Counted from the first letter of the stretch, positions 46,700 through 55,178 are shown. The stretch: DNA of 64,000 bases from Streptomyces massasporeus (GCF_014648995.1 NZ_BMSE01000009.1:240649-304648); one strand, 5' to 3'. A program made the numbers and translations. Notes: generated from the sequence alone by a model not told the origin.

Positions 46700-47355
46700 A
46701 TGGCGGGGCACAGGCCTTCTGACTGGCATGTCCTGGATCTGGACAAGGATCCGACGCCGGGTGATCCGCAACGCGTGCGCACACTTCGCCGACGACGTCT
46801 CCGACGCGCTGCGTCTGGTCAAGGGGGGCTCGACCATGTCCATGGTCACGGACGCCGCCGGACTTCCGGTGCGCGTCACGAGTGCCACCGGTGCGGTCGT
46901 CGAGTACTCCCGGGACGCGTTCGGCCGGAAGGAAACCTCCTCGTACACACCGACGCCGCCGGGGCGACCACCGCGCCTCACCACGGTCACCAACGCAGGC
47001 GGCCTGACCTGGAGCTACGTCTATGACGCGGCGGGCCGGCCCGTCACTGAACGGGACTTCGACGGGCGCTCCCTCACCTATGCCCACGACGAAGTGGGCC
47101 GTCTGGTCCGGCAGGTCAACGGTGCCGGCGAGACGATCGACATACGTGCGTGACGTCATCGGCAACGGGCCGGGTGGTCCGGCGGACGCGGAGAACCCTG
47201 TCCGGCCTCCGGAAGAGCTGGACCTACGCCTGGAACCCCGACGACCGGTTGACCGGCCTCGTCACGCCGGACGGTACGAACTGGCGTTACACCTACGACC
47301 CCCTGGGGCGCCGGATGTCCAGGGAGCGTTTGGACTCGTTCGGAGAGGTCGCTAA
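46700..47355 (+). pseudogene. RHS/YD-repeat polymorphic toxin, internally deleted and frameshifted
   Basis: Three pieces of one RHS gene in different frames. Piece 1 (46700 to about 46787) reads MAGHRPSDWHVLDLDKDPTP-GDPQRVR, the typical N-terminal tag of Streptomyces RHS toxins. Piece 2 (about 46790-47153) gives FADDVSDALRLVKG, continuing that tag, then joins directly to YD repeats (YSRDAFGRKE, YVYDAAGRPVTERDFDGR, YAHDEVGRLVRQVNG). Piece 3 (to about 47343) has the last RHS repeats (WTYAWNPDDRLTGLVTPDG, YTYDPLGRRM). More than 1000 residues of the RHS shell and the entire toxin tip are missing. The locus cannot make a toxin. Confidence 0.72.
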
Positions 47356-47868
47356 ATGGTTGACGTAAGCGCGGAATTGGGTCGGCTGTCCGAACTCGAC
47401 GAACTCACCGGCCCGGCGGTGGCCGCCGTTCTCGCCGCCTCGGGCTGGGAAGGGGAGCGTAGGAATCCGGCGAAGGAATGGGCGACGACGTGGCGCCGCG
47501 ATGACGCGCACGCCTGGATTCAGGGCGACGGCCCGGTGGAGATGGAGTTCACGCTCTGGTACCGGGAAGTCGAGGACGAGCGGCCGGACCCGGACACCTA
47601 CATCGACGAGCTGTACGACGTCGCTTCCGCCGAGCTCCCTCGCGTTGCCGCCCAGTTGGAATCCGGAGCGCTCGGGGCGCGCATCGAGGCCGTCGACGAG
47701 GACCTGACGGACGGGGCGGACTACATCGACCACACCGCGTGGCGGATCGCGGACAAGGTGCTCTTGGCCGGCGTCAAGCATGACGACACCGACGCACCCG
47801 TTCAGCTGGTGGTGGTGATGCGGGGGTACGGCACGGGTGAACAGGACGACGCGGGGGAGTGGCTCTGA
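47356..47868 (+). CDS. Candidate orphan immunity protein
   Basis: A 170-residue acidic protein, no signal peptide, no recognised family (LGRLSELDELTGPAVAAVLA, then YREVEDERPDPDTYIDELYD). Acidic, soluble and located directly where an immunity gene follows the toxin tip of an RHS protein. GGAGAGG precedes the ATG, which lies inside the tail of the RHS remnant. The toxin it may have countered is gone, so it could persist as protection against sister strains. Confidence 0.55.
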   Translation: MVDVSAELGRLSELDELTGPAVAAVLAASGWEGERRNPAKEWATTWRRDDAHAWIQGDGPVEMEFTLWYREVEDERPDPDTYIDELYDVASAELPRVAAQLESGALGARIEAVDEDLTDGADYIDHTAWRIADKVLLAGVKHDDTDAPVQLVVVMRGYGTGEQDDAGEWL

Positions 47869-48590
47869 CGCGCAGCCTGGCGGGCGGCGACGGCAGAGTC
47901 CCCTCGGCCCGAGCCGAGCGCATGGCGCGTGCGGTCTTCGCCGCCCTCGGCGGCATCGTGGAAATCGGCACCGTCCGCTCCACCGGAACCTGGCTGCTCC
48001 CCGACGTCTCGGTCGGGGCGTTCCTCGAACCCCGGCAGGAGGACCTGGGTCGCCTCATGGAGGGCGTGCGCGTGGTCGGGCGGTTCTCCGGCGAGGTCAT
48101 GGCCATCGCCGACGGGCTCGGCTACTTCCGGGACCATGAGGTGCCCGCGGCTTCCCTGCTGCTCTGGTCCGAGGGGATCACTGGCGTTCCCGAGCCCCCG
48201 GAGCGCCTGGAGGAGCCCGAGCTGGTGCGCCGCATGTGCCGTATCGGGGCCGATCTTCAGCTGACCCGGCTGCTTCAGGCCCTCGTCGCCGCCGCACTCG
48301 CTGCCGGCACCGAGCCGGGGGAGGGAGCCGTCGGGATCGCGGAGATCCTCCGTGTCGCATGCGGCCTGGCCGAACCGGGCCGTGCCGGGGTCACCTCCGC
48401 CGATCCGGGCCGTGCCGGGGTCACCCCTGCCGACGTCCACCGCATCTGGCGCGTCGCCGACCTCCCCGCCGTCCTCCGCCCGGCGTCCGACGCACCCGAC
48501 TGGGGGAAGGCCGGCTATCGGGCCTACGACGCAGAGCTGGAGCGGCTTCTTCAGGGGGAGGGGCCCGGGCCTGTCCGGGCTTGTGTTTGA
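47859..48590 (+). CDS. Protein of unknown function next to the RHS remnant
   Basis: A 243-residue protein, GTG start overlapping the previous stop by ten bases, so coupled to the candidate immunity gene. Mostly helical with no recognised domain. It contains a direct 10-residue repeat (AEPGRAGVTS, ADPGRAGVTP) encoded by a 30-bp tandem duplication. The role is unknown; it might be a second immunity-type protein. Confidence 0.5.
   Translation: MALTRSLAGGDGRVPSARAERMARAVFAALGGIVEIGTVRSTGTWLLPDVSVGAFLEPRQEDLGRLMEGVRVVGRFSGEVMAIADGLGYFRDHEVPAASLLLWSEGITGVPEPPERLEEPELVRRMCRIGADLQLTRLLQALVAAALAAGTEPGEGAVGIAEILRVACGLAEPGRAGVTSADPGRAGVTPADVHRIWRVADLPAVLRPASDAPDWGKAGYRAYDAELERLLQGEGPGPVRACV
48369..48428 (+). 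repeat. In-frame 30-bp tandem duplication
   Basis: Two copies of GCCGAACCGGGCCGTGCCGG plus ten more bases, in frame within the preceding gene. It looks recent: four mismatches between copies. Confidence 0.8.
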
Positions 48591-48614
48591 CCCACGTCAC
48601 CCCCGGGGTATTCT
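48587..48614 (+). promoter_or_regulatory. S10 operon (rpsJ) promoter
   Basis: TTGACC (48587-48592), a 16-base spacer and TATTCT (48609-48614). It overlaps the end of the preceding gene and leaves a leader of about 390 bases. The gap to rpsJ holds no gene. Confidence 0.65.
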
Positions 48615-48911
48615 CCTCGGCTCGATTGGCGTCCGCCGTGCCCCGTATGGCAGACTGTCCGAGTTGCTCGGTCGAGTGTTGATGCTGCGCGCCTCCCGCC
48701 GGGGGGACCGGAAGCGAGTCCCACAGTACTCGTCGCCCTAACTGCCTCACGGCAGCGCTGGGGCGGACGTACGGGAATCTTCCGGGAAGTGTCAGCGCGG
48801 CACCGACCAGGCACCCGGTGGGCCTTCGCCCCCGGCCTGCGGTTCCGGAAGGGCCGTGCGCATTCCCAGCAGGGATGTTCGAACAAGGGACATCTGTGTC
48901 AGCGGGAGAGC

Positions 48912-48935
48912 GACACGCCCGACCGCGTGGGTCGG
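48912..48935 (+). promoter_or_regulatory. Ribosomal-leader hairpin motif, rpsJ copy
   Basis: Same 24 bases as before rpsL except G for A at the sixth position; folds as CCGACC-gcgtg-GGTCGG. Confidence 0.6.
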
Positions 48936-49004
48936 AGGAACGAAGGCAGCAGAAGGAATCCACCGGGTTCCAGAGCGTTAGAGAGACAGGACTACTGAGT
49001 AGCC

Positions 49005-49313
49005 ATGGCGGGACAGAAGATCCGCATCCGGCTCAAGGCCTACGACCACGAGGTCATCGACTCTTCGGCGAAGAAGATCGTCGAGACGGTGACGCGCACT
49101 GGTGCGTCGGTCGCAGGCCCGGTGCCGCTGCCCACTGAGAAGAACGTGTACTGCGTCATCAAGTCGCCGCACAAGTACAAGGACTCGCGCGAGCACTTCG
49201 AGATGCGCACGCACAAGCGCCTGATCGACATCCTCGACCCGACCCCCAAGACCGTTGACTCTCTGATGCGACTCGACCTCCCGGCCGGTGTCGACATCGA
49301 GATCAAGCTCTGA
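49005..49313 (+). CDS. rpsJ: 30S ribosomal protein S10
   Basis: Small-subunit head protein (also NusE) of 102 residues. AGQKIRIRLKAYDHEVIDSS at the start and HFEMRTHKRLIDILDPTPKT in the middle are family signatures. First gene of the S10 operon. The long leader carries a promoter and a hairpin motif shared with rpsL. Confidence 0.98.
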   Translation: MAGQKIRIRLKAYDHEVIDSSAKKIVETVTRTGASVAGPVPLPTEKNVYCVIKSPHKYKDSREHFEMRTHKRLIDILDPTPKTVDSLMRLDLPAGVDIEIKL

Positions 49314-49330
49314 AGGCCGGTGATCTGAGA

Positions 49331-49975
49331 ATGGCTAAGCAGATCAAGGGCATCCTGGGCGAGAAGCTCGGCATGACGCAGGTGTGGGACGCGAACAACC
49401 GTGTTGTTCCGGTCACCGTCGTCAAGGCCGGCCCCAATGTCGTCACCCAGGTCCGTACGAACGACGTCGACGGCTACGAGTCCGTCCAGATCGCGTTCGG
49501 CGAGATCGACCCGCGCAAGGTGAACAAGCCCCTCAAGGGCCACTTCGCCAAGGCCGACGTCACTCCCCGCCGCCACCTCGTCGAGATCCGTACCGCTGAC
49601 GCCAGCGAGTACACCCTCGGCCAGGAGATCACCGCTGAGGTGTTCGAGGCCGGCCTCAAGGTCGACGTGACCGGCAAGAGCAAGGGCAAGGGCTTCGCCG
49701 GTGTCATGAAGCGTCACAACTTCAAGGGCCTCGGCGCCGGACACGGCACCCAGCGCAAGCACCGCTCGCCCGGTTCCATCGGTGGCTGCGCCACCCCGGG
49801 CCGCGTGTTCAAGGGCCTCCGCATGGCGGGTCGCATGGGCAACGAGCGTGTCACCACCCAGAACCTGACCGTCCACGCCGTTGACGCGGAGAAGGGTCTG
49901 CTGCTCATCAAGGGCGCGGTTCCCGGTCCGAACGGCGGCCTCGTCCTGGTCCGCACCGCGGCCAAGGGGGCCTGA
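49331..49975 (+). CDS. rplC: 50S ribosomal protein L3
   Basis: 23S rRNA-binding protein of 214 residues near the peptidyl-transferase centre. GILGEKLGMTQVWDANNRVV at the start and the long loop GSIGGCATPGRVFKGLRMAG near 150 are in place. It starts 17 bases after rpsJ. Confidence 0.97.
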   Translation: MAKQIKGILGEKLGMTQVWDANNRVVPVTVVKAGPNVVTQVRTNDVDGYESVQIAFGEIDPRKVNKPLKGHFAKADVTPRRHLVEIRTADASEYTLGQEITAEVFEAGLKVDVTGKSKGKGFAGVMKRHNFKGLGAGHGTQRKHRSPGSIGGCATPGRVFKGLRMAGRMGNERVTTQNLTVHAVDAEKGLLLIKGAVPGPNGGLVLVRTAAKGA

Positions 49976-49982
49976 GGTACCG

Positions 49983-50639
49983 ATGAGCACTGTTGACATC
50001 CTTTCGCCTGCCGGCGAGAAGACCGGTAGCGTCGAGCTCCCCGCGGAGATCTTCGGCGTGGAGAAGATCAGCATTCCGCTGATCCACCAGGTCGTCGTCG
50101 CGCAGAACGCCGCTGCCCGTCAGGGCACGCACAAGACCAAGCGTCGCGGTGAAGTCCGTGGTGGCGGCAAGAAGCCGTACCGCCAGAAGGGCACCGGCCG
50201 CGCCCGCCAGGGTTCGACCCGTGCGCCGCAGTTCGCCGGCGGTGGCGTCGTCCACGGCCCGCAGCCGCGTGACTACTCGCAGCGGACCCCGAAGAAGATG
50301 AAGGCCGCGGCCCTGCGCCACGCCCTCACCGACCGGGCCCGCCACAACCGCATCCACGTCGTCTCCGGCGTGGTCGAGGGCGAGACCCCCTCCACGAAGG
50401 CCGCCAAGACGCTGTTCGGCAAGATCTCGGAGCGCAAGAACCTGCTCCTGGTCGTCGACCGCGCCGACGAGGCCGCGTGGCTGTCCGCCCGCAACCTGCC
50501 CCAGATCCACATCCTGGAGCCGGGCCAGCTGAACACGTACGACGTTCTCGTCTCGGACGACGTGGTCTTCACCAAGGCCGCCTTCGAGTCCTTCGTGTCC
50601 GGCCCGAAGGCCAATGACACCGAAGGGAGCGAGGTCTGA
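49983..50639 (+). CDS. rplD: 50S ribosomal protein L4
   Basis: Exit-tunnel protein of 218 residues. The tunnel loop KPYRQKGTGRARQGSTRAPQ near residue 65 is intact, without macrolide-resistance changes visible. ATG at 49983, seven bases after the rplC stop. Its last stop base is the first base of the rplW start. Confidence 0.97.
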   Translation: MSTVDILSPAGEKTGSVELPAEIFGVEKISIPLIHQVVVAQNAAARQGTHKTKRRGEVRGGGKKPYRQKGTGRARQGSTRAPQFAGGGVVHGPQPRDYSQRTPKKMKAAALRHALTDRARHNRIHVVSGVVEGETPSTKAAKTLFGKISERKNLLLVVDRADEAAWLSARNLPQIHILEPGQLNTYDVLVSDDVVFTKAAFESFVSGPKANDTEGSEV

Positions 50640-51058
50640 TGGCTATCCGTCACCCCGCTATCGCCTCCAAGGCGGCGAAGAAGGCCAAGGCCGCGCGCGT
50701 CGCCAAGGCGCGCCGCCACGCCGCCGAGGGCAAGAACACCGTCGAGACCCCGCTGAGCAAGTCCTTCACGGACCCCCGTGACGTGCTGCTCAAGCCGGTC
50801 GTCTCCGAGAAGAGCTACGCGCTTCTCGACGAGGGCAAGTACACGTTCGTCGTGGACCCGAGCGCCAACAAGACCCAGATCAAGCAGGCCGTCCAGGCGG
50901 TCTTCTCGGTCAAGGTCACCGGGGTCAACACGATCAACCGCCAGGGCAAGCGCAAGCGGACCCGCACCGGCTTCGGCCAGCGCGCGTCCACCAAGCGCGC
51001 GATCGTGACCCTCGCTGAGGGCGACCGTATCGACATCTTCGGCGGTCCGACCGCCTAA
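50639..51058 (+). CDS. rplW: 50S ribosomal protein L23
   Basis: Exit-site protein of 139 residues that contacts the signal recognition particle and trigger factor. The conserved core starts at DPRDVLLKPVVSEKSYALLD near residue 46. An Ala/Lys/Arg-rich extension of about 40 residues precedes it (AIRHPAIASKAAKKAKAARV); E. coli L23 has only about 100 residues. Overlaps rplD by one base. Confidence 0.96.
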   Translation: MAIRHPAIASKAAKKAKAARVAKARRHAAEGKNTVETPLSKSFTDPRDVLLKPVVSEKSYALLDEGKYTFVVDPSANKTQIKQAVQAVFSVKVTGVNTINRQGKRKRTRTGFGQRASTKRAIVTLAEGDRIDIFGGPTA

Positions 51059-51070
51059 GGGCGGTCCGGA

Positions 51071-51088
51071 TCGTCCGATATCGGACGA
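51071..51088. promoter_or_regulatory. 18-bp perfect palindrome before rplB
   Basis: TCGTCCGATATCGGACGA, wholly self-complementary, in the 40-base rplW-rplB gap. It would form a short hairpin ending just at the rplB ribosome-binding region (GAGGA). Confidence 0.5.
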
Positions 51089-51098
51089 GGACTGAGAA

Positions 51099-51935
51099 AT
51101 GGGAATCCGCAAGTACAAGCCGACTACGCCGGGCCGTCGCGGCTCCAGCGTCGCCGACTTCGTCGAGGTCACGCGGTCCACGCCGGAGAAGTCGTTGGTC
51201 CGCCCCCTGCACAGCAAGGGTGGCCGTAACAACTCCGGTCGTGTGACCGTCCGCCACCAGGGCGGTGGCCACAAGCGCGCCTACCGCGTGATCGACTTCC
51301 GTCGTCACGACAAGGACGGCGTGCCGGCGAAGGTCGCGCACATCGAGTACGACCCCAACCGCACCGCGCGCATCGCGCTGCTGCACTACGCCGACGGCGA
51401 GAAGCGCTACATCCTCGCCCCGCGCAACCTGCAGCAGGGTGACCGCGTCGAGAACGGTCCCGGGGCCGACATCAAGCCGGGCAACAACCTTGCCCTGCGC
51501 AACATCCCGGTCGGTACCACGCTGCACGCCATCGAGCTGCGTCCGGGCGGCGGCGCGAAGTTCGCCCGCTCCGCCGGCGCCTCGGTGCAGCTGCTCGCGA
51601 AGGAGGGCTCGATGGCCCACCTCCGCATGCCGTCCGGTGAGATCCGCCTGGTCGACCAGCGCTGCCGCGCCACGGTCGGCGAGGTGGGCAACGCCGAGCA
51701 GAGCAACATCAACTGGGGTAAGGCGGGCCGTAAGCGCTGGCTGGGCGTTCGCCCGACCGTGCGTGGTGTGGTCATGAACCCGGTGGACCACCCGCACGGT
51801 GGTGGCGAAGGCCGTACCTCGGGTGGTCGTCACCCGGTGTCCCCCTGGGGCAAGAAGGAAGGCCGTACTCGTTCGCCCAAGAAGGCGTCGAACAAGTACA
51901 TCGTCCGCCGCCGCAAGACGAACAAGAAGCGCTAA
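51099..51935 (+). CDS. rplB: 50S ribosomal protein L2
   Basis: Peptidyl-transferase-centre protein of 278 residues. GRVTVRHQGGGHKRAYRVID near residue 48 and the essential C-terminal HPHGGGEGRTSGGRHPVSPW near 230 (including the conserved His) are complete. Confidence 0.98.
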   Translation: MGIRKYKPTTPGRRGSSVADFVEVTRSTPEKSLVRPLHSKGGRNNSGRVTVRHQGGGHKRAYRVIDFRRHDKDGVPAKVAHIEYDPNRTARIALLHYADGEKRYILAPRNLQQGDRVENGPGADIKPGNNLALRNIPVGTTLHAIELRPGGGAKFARSAGASVQLLAKEGSMAHLRMPSGEIRLVDQRCRATVGEVGNAEQSNINWGKAGRKRWLGVRPTVRGVVMNPVDHPHGGGEGRTSGGRHPVSPWGKKEGRTRSPKKASNKYIVRRRKTNKKR

Positions 51936-51947
51936 GGACGGGTTGAG

Positions 51948-52229
51948 ATGCCTCGTAGCTTGAAGAAGGGGCCCTTCGTCGACGACCACCTGATCAAGAA
52001 GGTGGACGCCCAGAACGAAGCCGGCACCAAGAACGTCATCAAGACCTGGTCCCGTCGCTCCATGATCGTGCCGGCCATGCTCGGCCACACGCTCGCGGTG
52101 CACAACGGCAAGACCCACATTCCGGTGTTCGTCACCGAGTCGATGGTCGGCCACAAGCTCGGCGAGTTCTCGCCGACGCGCACCTTCCGGGGTCACGTCA
52201 AGGACGACCGGAAGTCGAAGCGCCGCTAA
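51948..52229 (+). CDS. rpsS: 30S ribosomal protein S19
   Basis: Small-subunit head protein of 93 residues. PRSLKKGPFVDDHLIKKVDA at the start and GHKLGEFSPTRTFRGH near 66 are family motifs. Confidence 0.98.
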   Translation: MPRSLKKGPFVDDHLIKKVDAQNEAGTKNVIKTWSRRSMIVPAMLGHTLAVHNGKTHIPVFVTESMVGHKLGEFSPTRTFRGHVKDDRKSKRR

Positions 52230-52271
52230 GCGCGGGGTGGAATGACCATGACAGACACTGGAAGGACAACC

Positions 52272-52619
52272 ATGGAAGCCAGGGCCCAGGCGCGGTACAT
52301 CCGCGTCACGCCCATGAAGGCCCGCCGCGTGGTGGACCTCATCCGTGGCCTGAACGCCACGGAGGCTCAGGCGGTCCTGCGTTTCGCCCCGCAGGCCGCG
52401 AGCCAGCCGGTCGGCAAGGTGCTTGACAGCGCCATCGCCAACGCCGCGCACAACTACGACCACACCGATGTCGACAGCCTCTTCGTCTCCGAGGCCTACG
52501 TCGACGAGGGCCCGACCCTGAAGCGGTTCCGGCCGCGCGCCCAGGGCCGTGCCTACCGGATCCGCAAGCGGACCAGCCACATCACCGTGGTCGTCAGCAG
52601 CAAGGAAGGAACCCGGTAA
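52272..52619 (+). CDS. rplV: 50S ribosomal protein L22
   Basis: Exit-tunnel protein of 115 residues. The ATG at 52272 (MEARAQARYIRVTPMKARRV) is chosen for the GGAAGGACA upstream and agreement with the family; an in-frame ATG ten codons earlier is less likely. The beta-hairpin tip region (LKRFRPRAQGRAYRIRKR) shows no macrolide-resistance change. Its stop shares a base with the rpsC start (TAATG). Confidence 0.96.
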   Translation: MEARAQARYIRVTPMKARRVVDLIRGLNATEAQAVLRFAPQAASQPVGKVLDSAIANAAHNYDHTDVDSLFVSEAYVDEGPTLKRFRPRAQGRAYRIRKRTSHITVVVSSKEGTR

Positions 52620-53446
52620 TGGGCCAGAAGGTAAACCCGCACGGGTTCCGGCTCGGTGTCACGACCGACTTCAAGTCGCGTTGGTACGCCGACAAGCTGT
52701 ACAAGGACTACGTCAAGGAAGACGTCGCCATCCGTCGGATGATGACGTCCGGCATGGAGCGCGCCGGCATCTCCAAGGTCGAGATCGAGCGCACCCGTGA
52801 CCGTGTGCGTGTGGACATCCACACCGCTCGTCCGGGCATCGTCATCGGCCGCCGCGGCGCCGAGGCCGACCGCATCCGCGGTGACCTCGAGAAGCTCACG
52901 GGCAAGCAGGTCCAGCTGAACATCCTCGAGGTCAAGAGCCCCGAGACCGACGCTCAGCTGGTTGCCCAGGCCGTCGCCGAGCAGCTCTCCTCCCGCGTCT
53001 CCTTCCGCCGCGCCATGCGTAAGAGCATGCAGGGCACGATGAAGGCCGGCGCCAAGGGCATCAAGATCCAGTGCGGTGGCCGCCTCGGTGGCGCCGAGAT
53101 GTCCCGCTCGGAGTTCTACCGCGAGGGCCGCGTGCCCCTGCACACGCTCCGCGCGAACGTGGACTACGGCTTCTTCGAGGCCAAGACGACCTTCGGCCGC
53201 ATCGGCGTGAAGGTCTGGATCTACAAGGGCGACGTCAAGAACATCGCCGAGGTCCGCGCCGAGAACGCTGCGGCCCGTGCGGGCAACCGCCCGGCCCGTG
53301 GTGGCGCCGACCGCCCGGCCCGTGGTGGCCGCGGTGGCGAGCGTGGCGGGCGCGGTCGTAAGCCGCAGCAGGCTGCCGGCGCCGAGGCCCCCAAGGCCGA
53401 GGCTCCCGCCGCCGCTCCGGCTGAGAGCACCGGAACGGAGGCCTGA
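52619..53446 (+). CDS. rpsC: 30S ribosomal protein S3
   Basis: mRNA-entry protein of 275 residues. The KH domain carries GIVIGRRGAEADRIRGDLEK near residue 75 and the C-terminal domain carries GRLGGAEMSRSEFYREGRVP near 155. The last 60 residues are an actinobacterial extension rich in Arg-Gly (GGADRPARGGRGGERGGRGR) and then Ala-Pro-Glu, beyond the 233-residue E. coli protein; likely disordered. Confidence 0.97.
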   Translation: MGQKVNPHGFRLGVTTDFKSRWYADKLYKDYVKEDVAIRRMMTSGMERAGISKVEIERTRDRVRVDIHTARPGIVIGRRGAEADRIRGDLEKLTGKQVQLNILEVKSPETDAQLVAQAVAEQLSSRVSFRRAMRKSMQGTMKAGAKGIKIQCGGRLGGAEMSRSEFYREGRVPLHTLRANVDYGFFEAKTTFGRIGVKVWIYKGDVKNIAEVRAENAAARAGNRPARGGADRPARGGRGGERGGRGRKPQQAAGAEAPKAEAPAAAPAESTGTEA

Positions 53447-53451
53447 CCGTC

Positions 53452-53871
53452 ATGCTGATCCCCCGTAGGGTCAAGCACCGCAAGCAGCACCACCCCAAGC
53501 GCAACGGCATGTCCAAGGGTGGCACGCAGGTTGCGTTCGGCGAGTACGGCATCCAGGCGCTGACCCCGGCCTACGTGACGAACCGCCAGATCGAGGCGGC
53601 TCGTATCGCGATGACCCGCCACATCAAGCGTGGCGGCAAGGTCTGGATCAACATCTACCCGGACCGCCCCCTCACCAAGAAGCCCGCCGAGACCCGCATG
53701 GGTTCCGGTAAGGGTTCTCCTGAGTGGTGGATCGCCAACGTCAAGCCCGGACGTGTGATGTTCGAGCTGTCGTACCCCAACGAGAAGATCGCGCGCGAGG
53801 CCCTGACCCGTGCGGCTCACAAGCTGCCGATGAAGTGCAAGATCGTCAAGCGCGAGGCAGGTGAAGCGTGA
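53452..53871 (+). CDS. rplP: 50S ribosomal protein L16
   Basis: tRNA-contacting protein of 139 residues. LIPRRVKHRKQHHPKRNGMS at the start and the conserved GGKVWINIYPDRPLTKKPAE near 63 are present. The stop overlaps the rpmC start (TGATG). Confidence 0.97.
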   Translation: MLIPRRVKHRKQHHPKRNGMSKGGTQVAFGEYGIQALTPAYVTNRQIEAARIAMTRHIKRGGKVWINIYPDRPLTKKPAETRMGSGKGSPEWWIANVKPGRVMFELSYPNEKIAREALTRAAHKLPMKCKIVKREAGEA

Positions 53872-54095
53872 TGTCGGCCGGTACCAAGGCGTCTGAGCTG
53901 CGCGAGCTGGGCAACGAGGAGCTTCTCGCGAAGCTTCGCGAGGCCAAGGAAGAGCTGTTCAACCTCCGCTTCCAGGCGGCGACGGGTCAGCTCGAGAACC
54001 ACGGTCGGCTCAAGGCCGTCCGCAAGGACATCGCGCGGATCTACACCCTGATGCGTGAGCGCGAGCTGGGCATCGAGACGGTGGAGAGCGCCTGA
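53871..54095 (+). CDS. rpmC: 50S ribosomal protein L29
   Basis: Exit-tunnel rim protein of 74 residues, two long helices (ASELRELGNEELLAKLREAK; HGRLKAVRKDIARIYTLMRE). ATG at 53871 inside the rplP stop; a GTG one codon earlier would add one residue only. It overlaps rpsQ by one base. Confidence 0.95.
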   Translation: MSAGTKASELRELGNEELLAKLREAKEELFNLRFQAATGQLENHGRLKAVRKDIARIYTLMRERELGIETVESA

Positions 54096-54382
54096 TGAGC
54101 GAGAGCAACGTGACTGAAGAGACCAAGACGGACCGCGGTTTCCGCAAGACCCGCGAGGGCCTGGTCGTCAGCGACAAGATGGACAAGACCGTCGTCGTCG
54201 CCGTCGAGGACCGCGTCAAGCACGCGCTGTACGGCAAGGTCATCCGTCGTACGAGCAAGCTCAAGGCCCACGACGAGCAGAACGCCGCGGGTGTCGGCGA
54301 CCGTGTCCTCCTCATGGAGACCCGGCCGCTGTCCGCGACCAAGCGCTGGCGCGTCGTCGAGATCCTCGAGAAGGCCAAGTAA
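54095..54382 (+). CDS. rpsQ: 30S ribosomal protein S17
   Basis: 16S rRNA-binding protein of 95 residues, OB fold. GLVVSDKMDKTVVVAVEDRV near residue 20 and the end LSATKRWRVVEILEKAK are typical. Last gene of the S10 operon as defined by the gap that follows. Confidence 0.97.
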   Translation: MSESNVTEETKTDRGFRKTREGLVVSDKMDKTVVVAVEDRVKHALYGKVIRRTSKLKAHDEQNAAGVGDRVLLMETRPLSATKRWRVVEILEKAK

Positions 54383-54387
54383 TCCCT

Positions 54388-54406
54388 CCTAGGGGGACCC
54401 CCTAGG
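54388..54406. terminator. Palindromic hairpin between S10 and spc operons
   Basis: CCTAGGGGG-A-CCCCCTAGG, perfectly symmetrical, contains CTAG twice. It sits five bases after the rpsQ stop and may weakly separate the two operons. Confidence 0.5.
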
Positions 54407-54483
54407 CATCGTTCCGCCAGGCTCGGGGCGGGTGTGCATCTGCGCAGCCGCCCCGGGAACCGGCAGACAATCAGGAGATAGAC

Positions 54484-54852
54484 GTGATCCAGCAGGAGTC
54501 GCGACTGCGTGTCGCCGACAACACTGGTGCGAAGGAGATCCTTTGCATCCGTGTGCTCGGCGGCTCCGGTCGCCGCTACGCGGGTATCGGTGACGTCATC
54601 GTCGCCACCGTCAAGGACGCGATCCCCGGCGGCAACGTGAAGAAGGGTGACGTCATCAAGGCGGTCATCGTTCGCACCGTCAAGGAGCGCCGCCGTCCGG
54701 ACGGCTCGTACATCCGCTTCGACGAGAACGCCGCCGTCATTCTCAAGAACGACGGCGACCCTCGTGGCACCCGTATCTTCGGCCCGGTCGGCCGGGAGCT
54801 GCGCGAGAAGAAGTTCATGAAGATCATCTCCCTCGCGCCGGAGGTGCTGTGA
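54484..54852 (+). CDS. rplN: 50S ribosomal protein L14
   Basis: Subunit-interface protein of 122 residues. IQQESRLRVADNTGAKEILC at the start and the end EKKFMKIISLAPEVL are complete. GTG start with AGGAGATA upstream. First gene of the spc operon. Confidence 0.98.
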   Translation: MIQQESRLRVADNTGAKEILCIRVLGGSGRRYAGIGDVIVATVKDAIPGGNVKKGDVIKAVIVRTVKERRRPDGSYIRFDENAAVILKNDGDPRGTRIFGPVGRELREKKFMKIISLAPEVL

Positions 54853-54854
54853 GC

Positions 54855-55178
54855 ATGAAGATCAAGAAGGGCGACCTGGTTCAGGTCATCACCGGTAAGG
54901 ACAAGGGCAAGCAGGGCAAGGTCATCGCGGCCTTCCCCCGCGAGGACCGCGTCCTGGTCGAGGGTGTCAACCGGGTCAAGAAGCACACCAAGGCCGGTCC
55001 GACGGCTCGCGGTTCGCAGGCCGGCGGCATCGTCACCACCGAGGCGCCGATCCACGTCTCCAACGTCCAGCTGGTCGTGGAGAAGGACGGCAACAAGGTC
55101 GTGACCCGCGTCGGTTACCGCTTCGACGACGAAGGCAACAAGATCCGCGTTGCCAAGCGGACGGGTGAGGACATCTGA
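54855..55178 (+). CDS. rplX: 50S ribosomal protein L24
   Basis: Assembly-initiating protein of 107 residues with an N-terminal KOW motif (KGDLVQVITGKDKGKQGKVI). The ATG at 54855 has GGAGGTG eight bases before it; a GTG at 54849 overlapping the rplN stop is possible but too close to that site. Its stop shares a base with the rplE start. Confidence 0.95.
   Translation: MKIKKGDLVQVITGKDKGKQGKVIAAFPREDRVLVEGVNRVKKHTKAGPTARGSQAGGIVTTEAPIHVSNVQLVVEKDGNKVVTRVGYRFDDEGNKIRVAKRTGEDI

Noticed and set aside
42132..48614. The tuf-rpsJ accessory stretch as a prophage or integrative element
   Set aside because: No integrase, phage structural gene, tRNA flank or direct repeat was seen; base composition resembles the surroundings.
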